9,080 nucleotides of DNA from Synechococcus sp. MED850 (GCA_002700765.1 PAEP01000052.1:1-9080), one strand, 5' to 3'. Shown: positions 1 to 7,938, numbered from the stretch's first letter. Numbers and translations: made by a program. The notes: generated from the letters alone by a model not told the origin.

Positions 1-16
1 TGGCTGCAACCGTTGA

Positions 17-760
17 TCATTCCGCGTCGCCGAGGAACTGAAGAATCTCCCGGTCCTTGAGGCTTTGGGCTTCTCCGGCGCAGATGTCCCGCAGTTGCCT
101 GCCGGCTGCCACCTCCTGCAGGCAGCGCTGAAGGTTGGTCACAGTGTTCTCGAGATCGTCGATGCGTTCCATCAGGTTGCGGATCACATTGGCTTCCGCA
201 TCCGGCAAGGCGGAGTGGGCCAGGGGGTTGATGCGCACACCGCTCTGGTGAATCACTCGGCCCGGGATGCCCACCACCGTGCAGTCTTCCTCGACATCCC
301 TGACCACCACTGATCCAGCCCCAATGCGGGTGTTGGCGCCGATGGTGATGGCCCCCAGCACCTTGGCGCCCGCGCCCACCACCACGTTCTCGGCCAGGGT
401 GGGATGGCGCTTGCCGTGCTCCTTGCCGGTGCCGCCCAGGGTCACGCCCTGGTAGAGGAGGCAGCGATGCCCCACTTCGGCGGTTTCACCGATCACCACA
501 CCCATGCCGTGGTCGATGAACACACCAGTGCCGATGCGGGCGCCAGGATGAATTTCAATGCCGGTCAGGGCTCGCCCCACCTGGCTGAGGCAGCGGGCCA
601 GCAGCTTCAGCGGCAGATGGCAGCTCCAGAGTCGATGGCTCAGCCGGTGCAAGCTGATGGCATGGAACCCCGGATAGCAGAAGAAGATCTCCAACCAGCC
701 GCGGGCAGCAGGATCACGCTCGCGGATGATTGCGAGGTCGGCGCGGATGTGGTCGAGCAT
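17..760 (-). CDS. cysE: Serine O-acetyltransferase
   Basis: This enzyme transfers acetyl from acetyl-CoA to L-serine, giving O-acetylserine for cytosolic cysteine synthesis. The 247-residue protein has a short helical N-terminal part (about 1-65) and a left-handed beta-helix of hexapeptide repeats (about 68-175). Family signatures are [10 protein letters not shown] (68-77), [11 protein letters not shown] (83-93, with His84 as the likely catalytic histidine), [13 protein letters not shown] ahead of the middle of the helix, and VVGIPGRVI closing it. The short N-terminal region resembles Bacillus-type CysE more than the roughly 270-residue enterobacterial form. After the helix comes a predicted coiled coil (about 188-215) rich in Leu, Glu and Arg. 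The C-terminus is GDAE and lacks the terminal Ile that inserts into the CysK active site in the classical cysteine synthase complex. It begins at ATG with GAGG close upstream, 72 bases downstream of the GntR gene on the same strand, so co-transcription is possible. Function is confident. Confidence 0.95.
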   Translation of the reverse strand: MLDHIRADLAIIRERDPAARGWLEIFFCYPGFHAISLHRLSHRLWSCHLPLKLLARCLSQVGRALTGIEIHPGARIGTGVFIDHGMGVVIGETAEVGHRCLLYQGVTLGGTGKEHGKRHPTLAENVVVGAGAKVLGAITIGANTRIGAGSVVVRDVEEDCTVVGIPGRVIHQSGVRINPLAHSALPDAEANVIRNLMERIDDLENTVTNLQRCLQEVAAGRQLRDICAGEAQSLKDREILQFLGDAE

Positions 761-775
761 GCCTCTGCCGCCTGA

Positions 776-791
776 TCCTCAAGGCTGAGGA
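776..791. repeat. Short inverted repeat between the GntR gene and cysE
   Basis: TCCTCA and TGAGGA are perfect 6-base arms separated by AGGC, in the 72-base gap between the GntR gene stop and the cysE start. No T-run follows on either strand, so it is not a convincing intrinsic terminator. In RNA from the minus strand it would form a small hairpin about 16 bases before the cysE start codon, where it could affect mRNA processing or access to the start. Its role is unknown. Confidence 0.35.
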
Positions 792-832
792 ACATTCTGC
801 AGCGACGCGTTCACATCCGACGCCGCGCTTGG

Positions 833-1828
833 TCAAGCGGCCGGAGTCTGCAGGCCGATCTCCTTGCGCAACTGGTCGATCGTGTCACCGCTGAGGTAGC
901 TCTCAGCGCAGTGCACCTGGGGCATGCGCATCAACTGCGAGCGGTTCTGGCGCAAGCTCTGTTCCACCAGGGGGAGGCTGGGACGGTCACACAGCACATG
1001 GCTGGAGGCGCGCAGGAGCGCCAGCAGGCGACTGCCCACATCCGGTGTGGCGGTCATCAGCAGCAGCTCATTGCCGCGCATCGAATGGAGGATCACCTCG
1101 GCGGCCCGAAGGATGCCGGGGCTGATGCTCACCAGGCCGACGCAGCTGCCGGGGCGGAGTTCCTTGAGCATGGCCAGCTCCTGGCGGAAGTCGTTGAGGT
1201 CCACTGCAACGGCGCGCACGCCATGGGTCTTGGCGAGGTCCTCGACCGGCTGGAGAAAATAGCGGCTGGTCACCACCGTGCCGTTGCTGGAGCTCTCCAG
1301 CACGCTCTCCAGCTCTTCCATCGGCACCACCTCGACTGGCACGTCGAGGCTTGGTTCCAGCTCTTCGGCGATCAGCATCGAAGCGCCGATGTCTTCCCTT
1401 GGGGTGCTCACCAGCACCCGGGCACCGCAACGCAGGCGCCAATCGATTTCACGGGTGAGCATCTCTCGCGTCTGTTGCAGGGTGCAGCCGGCGTTCAGCA
1501 GTCCGTCCACGCATTTGCGCACCTCGCGGTCCAGGTCGGTGACGCCGCGGTTGCGGATGTGAGGCGGGGTTTTGATTTCCCGGGGCTTCTGCTGGTCACG
1601 CACATAGATGCCGGAGCCGGCCATGGCTTCAACCACGCCGTCCGTTTCGAGCTGGCGGTACACCTTGCTGATGGTGTTGCGATGCAAACCGGTCTGCATC
1701 GCCAGCTGTCGGGTGCTCGGCAGGCGATGGCCTGGTGGGTAGTGCCGCGCCGCGATGGCGAAACAGATCTGGTTGTACAGCTGGGTTGACGCCGGAATGT
1801 CGCTTTCCTGCTGGATGTGGAATCGCAC
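833..1828 (-). CDS. GntR-family transcriptional regulator (YtrA-like winged helix, unassigned effector domain)
   Basis: This is a DNA-binding repressor or activator of unknown ligand. Residues 8-78 form a classical GntR winged helix-turn-helix: QLYNQICFAIA, then PPGHRLPSTRQLA (31-43), the recognition helix LHRNTISKVYRQLE (48-61) and the wing GVVEAMAGSGIYV (64-76). About 250 residues follow. A helical linker (about 96-132) leads to an alternating alpha/beta region (about 136-285) with strands such as ARVLVST, TVVTSRYFL and VRAVAVD. I do not recognise this as FCD, UTRA or a MocR aminotransferase; 331 residues is too short for MocR. It may be a periplasmic-binding-protein-like sensor, but that is inference. 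The start is GTG at 1828: an in-frame TAG lies 11 codons upstream, and no other ATG, GTG or TTG is available between. There is no clear Shine-Dalgarno site. The gene diverges from the hydrolase gene and precedes cysE, its likely targets by position only. Confidence 0.85.
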   Translation of the reverse strand: MRFHIQQESDIPASTQLYNQICFAIAARHYPPGHRLPSTRQLAMQTGLHRNTISKVYRQLETDGVVEAMAGSGIYVRDQQKPREIKTPPHIRNRGVTDLDREVRKCVDGLLNAGCTLQQTREMLTREIDWRLRCGARVLVSTPREDIGASMLIAEELEPSLDVPVEVVPMEELESVLESSSNGTVVTSRYFLQPVEDLAKTHGVRAVAVDLNDFRQELAMLKELRPGSCVGLVSISPGILRAAEVILHSMRGNELLLMTATPDVGSRLLALLRASSHVLCDRPSLPLVEQSLRQNRSQLMRMPQVHCAESYLSGDTIDQLRKEIGLQTPAA

Positions 1829-1855
1829 GCCGGTGGGCCGGGTTGGAATGCGGCC

Positions 1856-1884
1856 ACCCTAAGGAGCGAATGCTCCGGTGACAA
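1856..1884 (-). promoter_or_regulatory. Candidate GntR gene promoter with an inverted repeat between -35 and -10
   Basis: Read on the minus strand, TTGTCA (1884-1879) and TAGGGT (1861-1856) are separated by exactly 17 bases. The first matches the sigma70 -35 consensus at 5 of 6 positions. The second matches the -10 consensus at 3 of 6 (TA....T), which is weak. The predicted transcription start near 1849 gives a leader of about 20 bases to the GTG start. The 17-base spacer holds the inverted repeat GGAGC-GAAT-GCTCC (1863-1876), a position typical of repressor operators, so self-repression by the GntR protein is a reasonable inference. I see no convincing plus-strand promoter for the hydrolase gene. 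Confidence 0.4.
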
Positions 1885-1916
1885 TTGGTTCGGTGTCCTG
1901 TGAACCTGTGACAATT
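1878..1916 (+). repeat. Direct repeat of GTGACAATT, 30 bases apart
   Basis: GTGACAATT occurs at 1878-1886 and again at 1908-1916. The period of 30 bases is close to three helical turns and is also in frame, so both copies read as GTG-ACA-ATT (Met-Thr-Ile) possible starts of the hydrolase gene. On the minus strand each copy contains TTGTCA, a -35-like box. It may be a pair of regulator sites, a local duplication, or chance. Confidence 0.5.
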
Positions 1917-2672
1917 CCCAACTCAGCCACCGGTCACTGGATTGTTATCCGCACTGCGGCTGTGCCACTGCGCTGCTGGTGGGCACAATCGTTGCCTGGA
2001 GGGCACGATTTTGATGTGAAATCAACACCAAATCGTGTCGTTCTCGTGCTCCCTGAGGTGTTTGGCGTCAACGGGTGGGTGCGTAGCGTGACGGAACGGC
2101 TGGCGGCGCAGGGATGTCCTGCCTTGGCCATGCCGTTGTTTGCTCGCACAGCTCCTGAGCTGGAGCTTGGTTACGCCGGTACGGATCTGGTTGAGGGTCG
2201 ACGCCACAAGGAGGCCACCACAACGGAGCAGATCCTCATGGATGTGGCGGCAGCGATCGCCTGGTTGCGACAGCGCCATCCCGAAGCGGACGTTTCCGTT
2301 GTCGGCTTCTGCTTCGGGGGGCACGCCGCTCTGCTGGCGGCAACCCATCCGGAGGTGGTGTCAAGCTTTGATTTCTACGGTGCCGGTGTTAGTCGCATGC
2401 GTCCTGGTGGTGGTGCGCCATCCCTGACCTTGCTGCCTCAGGTGAAGGGGCAACTCACCTGTCTCTGCGGAACAGCTGATCCGTTGATTCCCCCTGAGGA
2501 GCGCCAGGCGATCCGGACGGCTCTTCAGGTTGAGGATCCTGACGGCGAGCGCTTGCGGTACGTGGAATTCGACGGTGCTGACCACGGCTTCATGTGTGAG
2601 GCCCGCAGCAGCTTCAACGCAGACGCCGCGAACAGGGGCTGGCAGCTACTGCTTGATCAGCTCTCGGCTTGA
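1908..2672 (+). CDS. Dienelactone hydrolase family protein
   Basis: This is a cytosolic alpha/beta hydrolase of the dienelactone hydrolase family, which opens lactone or ester bonds through a Cys-Asp-His triad. Its real substrate in this organism is unknown. Numbered from the upstream GTG at 1878, it shows PEVFGVN (59-65, with the family Glu60), the nucleophile elbow GFCFGG (143-148, Cys145), GTADPLIPPEE (Asp201) and DGADHGF (His236), all in canonical order, so it looks catalytically intact. The start is uncertain. GTG 1878 has AAGGAG 11 bases upstream and gives 264 residues. GTG 1908 gives 254 residues and lacks a ribosome site, but it begins close to where family-like sequence appears (WIVIRTAAVPLRCWWAQ), so I chose it. 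GTG 1962 is also possible. The gene diverges from the GntR regulator, which may control it, and its stop lies 19 bases from the convergent infC stop with no visible terminator. Confidence 0.88.
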   Translation: MTIPNSATGHWIVIRTAAVPLRCWWAQSLPGGHDFDVKSTPNRVVLVLPEVFGVNGWVRSVTERLAAQGCPALAMPLFARTAPELELGYAGTDLVEGRRHKEATTTEQILMDVAAAIAWLRQRHPEADVSVVGFCFGGHAALLAATHPEVVSSFDFYGAGVSRMRPGGGAPSLTLLPQVKGQLTCLCGTADPLIPPEERQAIRTALQVEDPDGERLRYVEFDGADHGFMCEARSSFNADAANRGWQLLLDQLSA

Positions 2673-2691
2673 TGAGCCGACCGATGACGCC

Positions 2692-3345
2692 TCAACCCTG
2701 CTTGCTGGCCACCTTGGCCGCGGTGGGCCGCGGCGGAGCAGGAATCGTGCGCACGGCCTTGGCCGCGGCGACCTCTTTTTCCTCTTTTTTCAGCAGCGGT
2801 GTCTTGCGCGGGGTGAGGAACATGATCATGTTGCGGCCCTCCCGCTTGGGAGCCTGCTGGATTTCGGCCTTCTCCTCGAGATCCTTCGCCATGCGCCGCA
2901 GCAAGACCTCCGCCAAGGCGGTGTGCTGAATTTCTCGGCCGCGGAAGATCACTGTGCACTTCACCTTGTCGCCGGCTTTGAGGAAGCGCTGGGCCTGACC
3001 GATCCGCACGTCGTAATCGTGCTGGTCAATTTTGTAGCGCATCTTGACCTCTTTGACTTCGGTCTGGTGCGATTTCTTTTTGGCTTCCTTGGCTTTCTTT
3101 TCCTGTTCGAACTTGAACTTGCCGTAGTCCATGATCCGGCACACCGGTGGATCCGCCTTCTCGCTCACCAGCACCAGGTCCAGCTCCCGCTCTTTGGCGA
3201 CATCCAGGGCGTCTTCCCTGCTGATCACGCCAAGTTGACTGCCGTCTGAGTCGACCACCCGCAACTGGGGGTAGTTGATCCGTTCATTGATGTTGGGAAG
3301 CTCCCGAACCGGAGCTCGGCGGTCAAAACGGGGACGTGGGGGCAT
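2692..3345 (-). CDS. infC: Translation initiation factor IF-3
   Basis: IF3 binds the 30S ribosomal subunit, prevents premature joining of 50S and checks the start codon and initiator tRNA. The 217 residues show the N-domain (about 14-80) with NINERI (18-23) and the hallmark [17 protein letters not shown] (64-80). A lysine-rich linker helix follows (81-95), then the C-domain (about 96-180) with [25 protein letters not shown] and [12 protein letters not shown]. Escherichia coli IF3 ends at about residue 180; here a further tail of about 36 residues (182-217), rich in Lys, Ala, Pro and Glu, continues. The start is a plain ATG rather than the rare AUU used for self-control in enterobacteria, and no Shine-Dalgarno site is visible. 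It lies 55 bases downstream of miaA on the same strand and converges with the hydrolase gene. The ribosomal protein genes rpmI and rplT, which follow infC in many bacteria, are absent here. Confidence 0.96.
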   Translation of the reverse strand: MPPRPRFDRRAPVRELPNINERINYPQLRVVDSDGSQLGVISREDALDVAKERELDLVLVSEKADPPVCRIMDYGKFKFEQEKKAKEAKKKSHQTEVKEVKMRYKIDQHDYDVRIGQAQRFLKAGDKVKCTVIFRGREIQHTALAEVLLRRMAKDLEEKAEIQQAPKREGRNMIMFLTPRKTPLLKKEEKEVAAAKAVRTIPAPPRPTAAKVASKQG

Positions 3346-3367
3346 TCAGGATGAGAACAGGACACTG

Positions 3368-3395
3368 GCGGATCTCTGCATGGTTATGGATCCGC
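3368..3395 (-). other. Hairpin in the miaA-infC gap
   Basis: GCGGATC (3368-3374) and GATCCGC (3389-3395) are perfect 7-base inverted arms with a 14-base loop. They occupy the 55-base gap between the miaA stop and the infC start. No T-run follows in the direction of transcription, so it is not an ordinary terminator. In the mRNA the stem would end about 22 bases before the infC start codon, so it could mark a processing site or modulate infC translation. This is inferred from the sequence symmetry alone. Confidence 0.4.
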
Positions 3396-3400
3396 ATCCT

Positions 3401-4297
3401 TCACATTAGTTGGCTGTCGATCAGCGTCATCGCCTGATCGACAGGTGTGTCACCGACCAGCCAATGAGCCGAGTGCTGCCGGCGAAACCAGGTGCGTTGG
3501 CGTTTGGCGAACTGACGGGTTCGCTGGGCCGTCATCCGGATGGCGGTGGTTGCGTTGATCGCTCCAGCCAGCAACGCCAGCGCTTCTTTGTAGCCGATGG
3601 TCTGCAGCATCGGCAGGTCGAGTCCGAACCGTTCAGCAAGCTGCTCGGTCTCGTCCAGCAGGCCATCGGCAAACAGCTGCTTGGTTCGTTGCGTGATCCG
3701 CTCTCGTAGGTCCGGGGGATCCAGGCCCAGCTCCAGCACCCGCCATGGAGGTGGTTCCGACCTGGCCTGTTGACTCATCGGTTGGCCGGTGGCGTACAAA
3801 ACCTCCAGGGCCCGCACCGTGCGCACGGCATCGGCCGGGGCGATTCTGGCGGCGGCCTGGGGATCAGCAGTCCTCAGCAAGGGATGGCAAATGGACTGGC
3901 CAAGTCGGGCTAACTGCTCCCGCAGCGATGGTTGCGGCGGCACAGCCGGCGGTCGTAACCCGCCGGTGATGGCTTTCAGATACAGCCCGCTGCCGCCCAC
4001 CAGCAAAGCCACCCCCCGACGGTTCAGTTGCGCAGCGATCGACGCCTCTGCTTCCTGCTGGAACTCCTGCAGGGTGATCGGTTGGTCCGGACTGCGCAGA
4101 TCCAGCAGATGGTGCACAACCCTGGCCTGTTGGGCCGCTGTCGGCTTGGCCGTTCCCACGTCCATGCCCGTGTACAGCTGCCGCGAATCCACGTTGTGCA
4201 CAGGCAGATCGAGACGTTCAGCGATCTCCAGGCCAAGCTCCGTCTTGCCGCTGGCTGTGGGCCCCAGAAGCACGATCACCAGCGGTTGAGAGGACAT
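3401..4297 (-). CDS. miaA: tRNA dimethylallyltransferase (tRNA delta(2)-isopentenylpyrophosphate transferase)
   Basis: MiaA transfers a dimethylallyl group from DMAPP to N6 of adenosine 37, next to the anticodon of tRNAs reading UNN codons, the first step toward ms2i6A. From ATG 4297 it has 298 residues, normal for the family. The P-loop GPTASGKT is at 12-19, [16 protein letters not shown] at 37-52, and [10 protein letters not shown] at 101-110, where Ser103 stands at the position usually held by the catalytic Thr or a Ser. [10 protein letters not shown] is at 231-240 and the tRNA-binding signature [16 protein letters not shown] at 258-273. A TTG at 4309 would add four residues; I prefer the ATG because family proteins start just before the P-loop, although neither start has a visible ribosome site. 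It lies upstream of infC on the same strand and diverges from gyrB. Confidence 0.95.
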   Translation of the reverse strand: MSSQPLVIVLLGPTASGKTELGLEIAERLDLPVHNVDSRQLYTGMDVGTAKPTAAQQARVVHHLLDLRSPDQPITLQEFQQEAEASIAAQLNRRGVALLVGGSGLYLKAITGGLRPPAVPPQPSLREQLARLGQSICHPLLRTADPQAAARIAPADAVRTVRALEVLYATGQPMSQQARSEPPPWRVLELGLDPPDLRERITQRTKQLFADGLLDETEQLAERFGLDLPMLQTIGYKEALALLAGAINATTAIRMTAQRTRQFAKRQRTWFRRQHSAHWLVGDTPVDQAMTLIDSQLM

Positions 4298-4309
4298 CGG
4301 CAGGGTCAA

Positions 4310-4322
4310 GGGGTTGCACCCC
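4310..4322 (-). other. Small GC hairpin just upstream of miaA
   Basis: GGGGT (4310-4314) and ACCCC (4318-4322) form a perfect 5-pair stem with a 3-base loop, ending 12 bases before the miaA ATG and directly beside the alternative TTG at 4309. In mRNA this would place a stable small stem in the ribosome landing area, which could dampen translation or disfavour the TTG start. The short length means chance is a real alternative. Confidence 0.3.
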
Positions 4323-4339
4323 CAGATGGAACGCCGCCT

Positions 4340-4351
4340 CAGAGGCCTCTG
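4340..4351. promoter_or_regulatory. Perfect 12-base palindrome between miaA and gyrB
   Basis: CAGAGGCCTCTG is its own reverse complement with no spacer. It lies in the 156-base divergent region between the miaA and gyrB starts, where a dimeric regulator could act on either gene. A candidate extended -10 for gyrB (TGGTAGATT, 4373-4381) predicts a start near 4388, which would put the palindrome centre about 42 bases upstream, near the classical activator position. Nearby, GCCTTT occurs twice (4406-4411, 4415-4420). The regulator is unknown and the role is inferred. Confidence 0.3.
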
Positions 4352-4372
4352 TGAGCCCCTATGGACGGCCAG

Positions 4373-4381
4373 TGGTAGATT
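4373..4381 (+). promoter_or_regulatory. Candidate extended -10 box for gyrB
   Basis: TG-G-TAGATT resembles an extended -10 element (TGnTATAAT, four of six hexamer positions). No good -35 lies 16-18 bases upstream; the best sequences there are TGAGCC and GAGCCC. The implied leader to the gyrB ATG at 4454 is about 66 bases. This is the best promoter-like element I found in the intergenic region, but it is weak. Confidence 0.25.
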
Positions 4382-4444
4382 GAGCCTGCCAGGTCGGGGT
4401 TTTCAGCCTTTGAGGCCTTTCAGAACCCTGTTTCCTGGCTCTAG

Positions 4445-6420
<1,976 letters not shown>

Positions 6421-6421
<1 letters not shown>

Positions 6422-6738
6422 TGGGTTCCGCAGGTCCTTTGTTGCGCTGGAGCTGGCTGTTGGCCATCGCCTTGCTTGCGCCTGCTGCCCTTCCGGCAGG
6501 GGGAGGAGACCGGCGCGCTCCACAGGTGCGGCGGCGTTCGTCAGGAGATGGCCCTCTGCAGACGGTCAGTTCATGTGCGTTGCGTCTCAGTCCGATGGTG
6601 CAGGCGCCACAACTTGGTGGTCTTTCCAGTGGAACGCCGTTGCGGCTTCTGCAGCGCTGGGCCGGTGACGATGGTTTTGATTGGCTATACGTGCAGGAGA
6701 TGTCGGGATCGTTGCGTCGTGGCTGGCTTCGCGCTTGA
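6421..6738 (+). CDS. Small secreted protein with a probable SH3-like domain
   Basis: This hypothetical protein has 105 residues. An N-terminal signal peptide is visible: Arg9, hydrophobic core about 10-24 ([15 protein letters not shown]) and likely cleavage after Ala26 in LPA-GGG. No lipobox Cys is present. After an Arg/Ser-rich linker (30-44), residues about 48-105 resemble a bacterial SH3 domain: LRLSP, then [18 protein letters not shown] and the end RRGWLRA. Such domains often bind cell-wall peptides, so a role in the periplasm or on peptidoglycan is possible, but no function is established. The ATG shares its A with the gyrB stop (TGATG), which indicates translational coupling. The C-terminal 20 bases overlap the chosen crcB1 start. 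Reality of the gene rests on the coherent signal peptide, the domain pattern and tight packing; the domain call is moderate. Confidence 0.72.
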
Positions 6739-7099
6739 TCCTGTGCTGATCGGTCTTGGTGCCGTGCCCGGGGCTCTGCTGCGATTGCGGATTGTCAATC
6801 GCATGGAGCCAATGGTTCCCCGAAAGCACTGGGGCACGTTCGTTGTCAACATTGCGGCCAGTTTTGGCCTCGGTCTGGTGATGGCGTTGCAAGGGAACTG
6901 TGGTTCAGCGACCGGCATCGCCTTGCTGTTGGGGACAGGTTTCTTTGGAAGCTTGAGCACCTTTTCCACGTTTGCCATGGAGCTTCTCAATGAACTTCGC
7001 TCAGGTCGTGTGTTCGGCTTTGCCTTTCTCGCACTCTCGTCCTTGATGGCGGGTGTGATCGCTGCCGCTCTCGGTTACAGCATCGGTTCCTATGCCTGA
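6719..7099 (+). CDS. crcB: Fluoride ion channel CrcB/Fluc, subunit 1
   Basis: Fluc channels export toxic fluoride from the cytoplasm as dimers in the inner membrane. The 126-residue protein has four membrane segments (about 9-26, 40-57, 66-90, 100-122). Family marks are GAVPGALLR (14-22), [11 protein letters not shown] (42-52, Asn44 of the polar track) and [14 protein letters not shown] (72-85), with both Phe82 and Phe85 of the phenylalanine box and the TM3 break that holds the central Na+. Positive charges sit in the TM1-TM2 loop (Arg28, Arg35, Lys36) and the TM3-TM4 loop (Arg94, Arg97), while the TM2-TM3 loop is uncharged, which predicts N-out/C-out. GTG 6719 gives the usual family length but overlaps the previous gene by 20 bases. 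GTG 6743 would avoid overlap and shorten TM1's leader by eight residues. The open frame extends upstream to 6476, but that part does not look like CrcB. Confidence 0.93.
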   Translation: MAGFALDPVLIGLGAVPGALLRLRIVNRMEPMVPRKHWGTFVVNIAASFGLGLVMALQGNCGSATGIALLLGTGFFGSLSTFSTFAMELLNELRSGRVFGFAFLALSSLMAGVIAAALGYSIGSYA

Positions 7100-7493
7100 T
7101 CTCCTCCGACCATCACTGAGAGTTGAGCTTGAGGAAATTCTTCTGGTTGCCAGCGGTGCGATTCCAGGAGCCCTCTTGCGTTGGCAGATGTCTCAGATTG
7201 TGCAGGATCGGAACCTGCTCGTGAACATCGCTGGCGCCGCACTGCTGGGTTGTTTGACGGGAATGCCTGTTGCCCCGCGCCGAACCTTGCTGCTGGGGAT
7301 TGGTTTCTGCGGTTCGATCACCACATTCAGCAGTTGGATGCTGGATGTGGTGAAGTTGCTGTCGTCCGGTGCTACTGGCGAAGCGATCGGGTTGATCGGG
7401 CTCACCCTTGGCGGTGGATTGGGAGCCGCTGGGCTTGGATTTCTGCTCGGCCGCCAGTTCAGGCCGCCAGTGCCGCCTCGATCGCCGTCTTGA
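7092..7493 (+). CDS. crcB: Fluoride ion channel CrcB/Fluc, subunit 2
   Basis: This is the second Fluc subunit, 133 residues with four membrane segments (about 16-37, 42-57, 65-90, 98-120). It keeps [10 protein letters not shown] (21-30), [11 protein letters not shown] (43-53, Asn45) and [14 protein letters not shown] (69-82). In the phenylalanine box the first Phe is kept (Phe79) but the second position is Trp82. Its charges mirror subunit 1: Arg6 and Arg10 at the N-terminus, Arg63-Arg64 in the TM2-TM3 loop, and Arg121, Arg124 and Arg130 in the tail. This predicts N-in/C-in, opposite to CrcB1, as expected for an antiparallel heterodimer encoded by paired genes. The ATG overlaps the crcB1 stop by 8 bases, so the two are probably co-translated. 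The last 35 bases overlap the convergent peroxidase gene, and the Pro/Arg-rich end (from about residue 122) lies in that overlap. Confidence 0.92.
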   Translation: MPDLLRPSLRVELEEILLVASGAIPGALLRWQMSQIVQDRNLLVNIAGAALLGCLTGMPVAPRRTLLLGIGFCGSITTFSSWMLDVVKLLSSGATGEAIGLIGLTLGGGLGAAGLGFLLGRQFRPPVPPRSPS

Positions 7494-7938
7494 GATCGGA
7501 GTCGTTCGGTGTGACCCCACTTTTGAAGCGATCAATCACGGTGCCGTCCTTGCCGATGAGGAATTTTTCGAAATTCCAGGCAACGTCGCCGGCGGGCGCC
7601 GTCTGGTTCAGTGTGGTGAAAGGCTCGGTTGTACTGCCCATGGCGTGCACCTTGTCAAAGAGCTCGAAGTTGGCTCCATAGGTGGTGGAGCAAAAGCTTT
7701 TGATTTCGTCCAGGGTGCCTGGTTCTTGACCACCGAAATCATTGCAGGGGAAACCCAGCACCTTCAGGCCCTTCTCTCCATAGCTGTCCTGGAGTTGTTG
7801 CAGTCCGGCGTATTGCTTGGTGAATCCGCACTTGCTGGCGACGTTCACGATCAGCAGAACGTTGCCGGCGTAGTCACCCAGCGATTTGTCGCTGCCTTCA
7901 GGGGTGCGCACCGTCACATTGCTGACGCTGATGGCCAT
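7459..7938 (-). CDS. Glutathione peroxidase family thiol peroxidase
   Basis: This enzyme reduces hydrogen peroxide and organic hydroperoxides in the cytosol. The 159-residue thioredoxin-fold protein shows NVASKCGFT (32-40) with peroxidatic Cys37, GFPCNDFGGQEPG (62-74) with Gln71, and WNFEKFLI (121-128) with Trp121 and Asn122. Together these make the Cys-Gln-Trp-Asn active site. It has Cys, not selenocysteine. Cys65 and Cys83 (in SFCSTTYG) are further conserved-type cysteines; Cys83 is in the region that supplies the resolving Cys in monomeric, thioredoxin-dependent members, so thioredoxin rather than glutathione is the likely reductant (inference). FPCNDF carries Asp where Gln is more usual. 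The ATG at 7938 sits just before the normal family N-terminus; no Shine-Dalgarno site is seen. It diverges from mgtE and overlaps the end of crcB2 tail to tail by 35 bases. Confidence 0.95.
   Translation of the reverse strand: MAISVSNVTVRTPEGSDKSLGDYAGNVLLIVNVASKCGFTKQYAGLQQLQDSYGEKGLKVLGFPCNDFGGQEPGTLDEIKSFCSTTYGANFELFDKVHAMGSTTEPFTTLNQTAPAGDVAWNFEKFLIGKDGTVIDRFKSGVTPNDSDLKTAIEAALAA

Noticed and set aside
1..20. Possible minus-strand gene start (ATG at 20-18) overlapping the cysE stop as ATGA.
   Set aside because: Only about six codons are in the window and nothing can be recognised from them; it may be a coupled downstream gene, but it cannot be supported here.
911..1789. Long plus-strand open frame opposite the GntR gene.
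   Set aside because: It is antisense to a clear GntR protein; its His/Gln/Ala-rich translation has no domain pattern and reflects the GC-rich codon structure of the opposite strand.
2253..2260. GCGATCGC, the HIP1 octamer common in many cyanobacteria.
   Set aside because: Only one copy was noticed in 9 kb, inside a coding region. At this GC content one copy is compatible with chance.
2673..2691. Bidirectional terminator between the hydrolase gene and infC.
   Set aside because: The 19-base gap has no stem followed by a T-run on either strand.
6476..6718. N-terminal extension of the crcB1 reading frame.
   Set aside because: This stretch overlaps the secreted-protein gene in another frame, is Cys/Arg-rich and unlike CrcB, and would make the protein far longer than the family's usual 120-130 residues.
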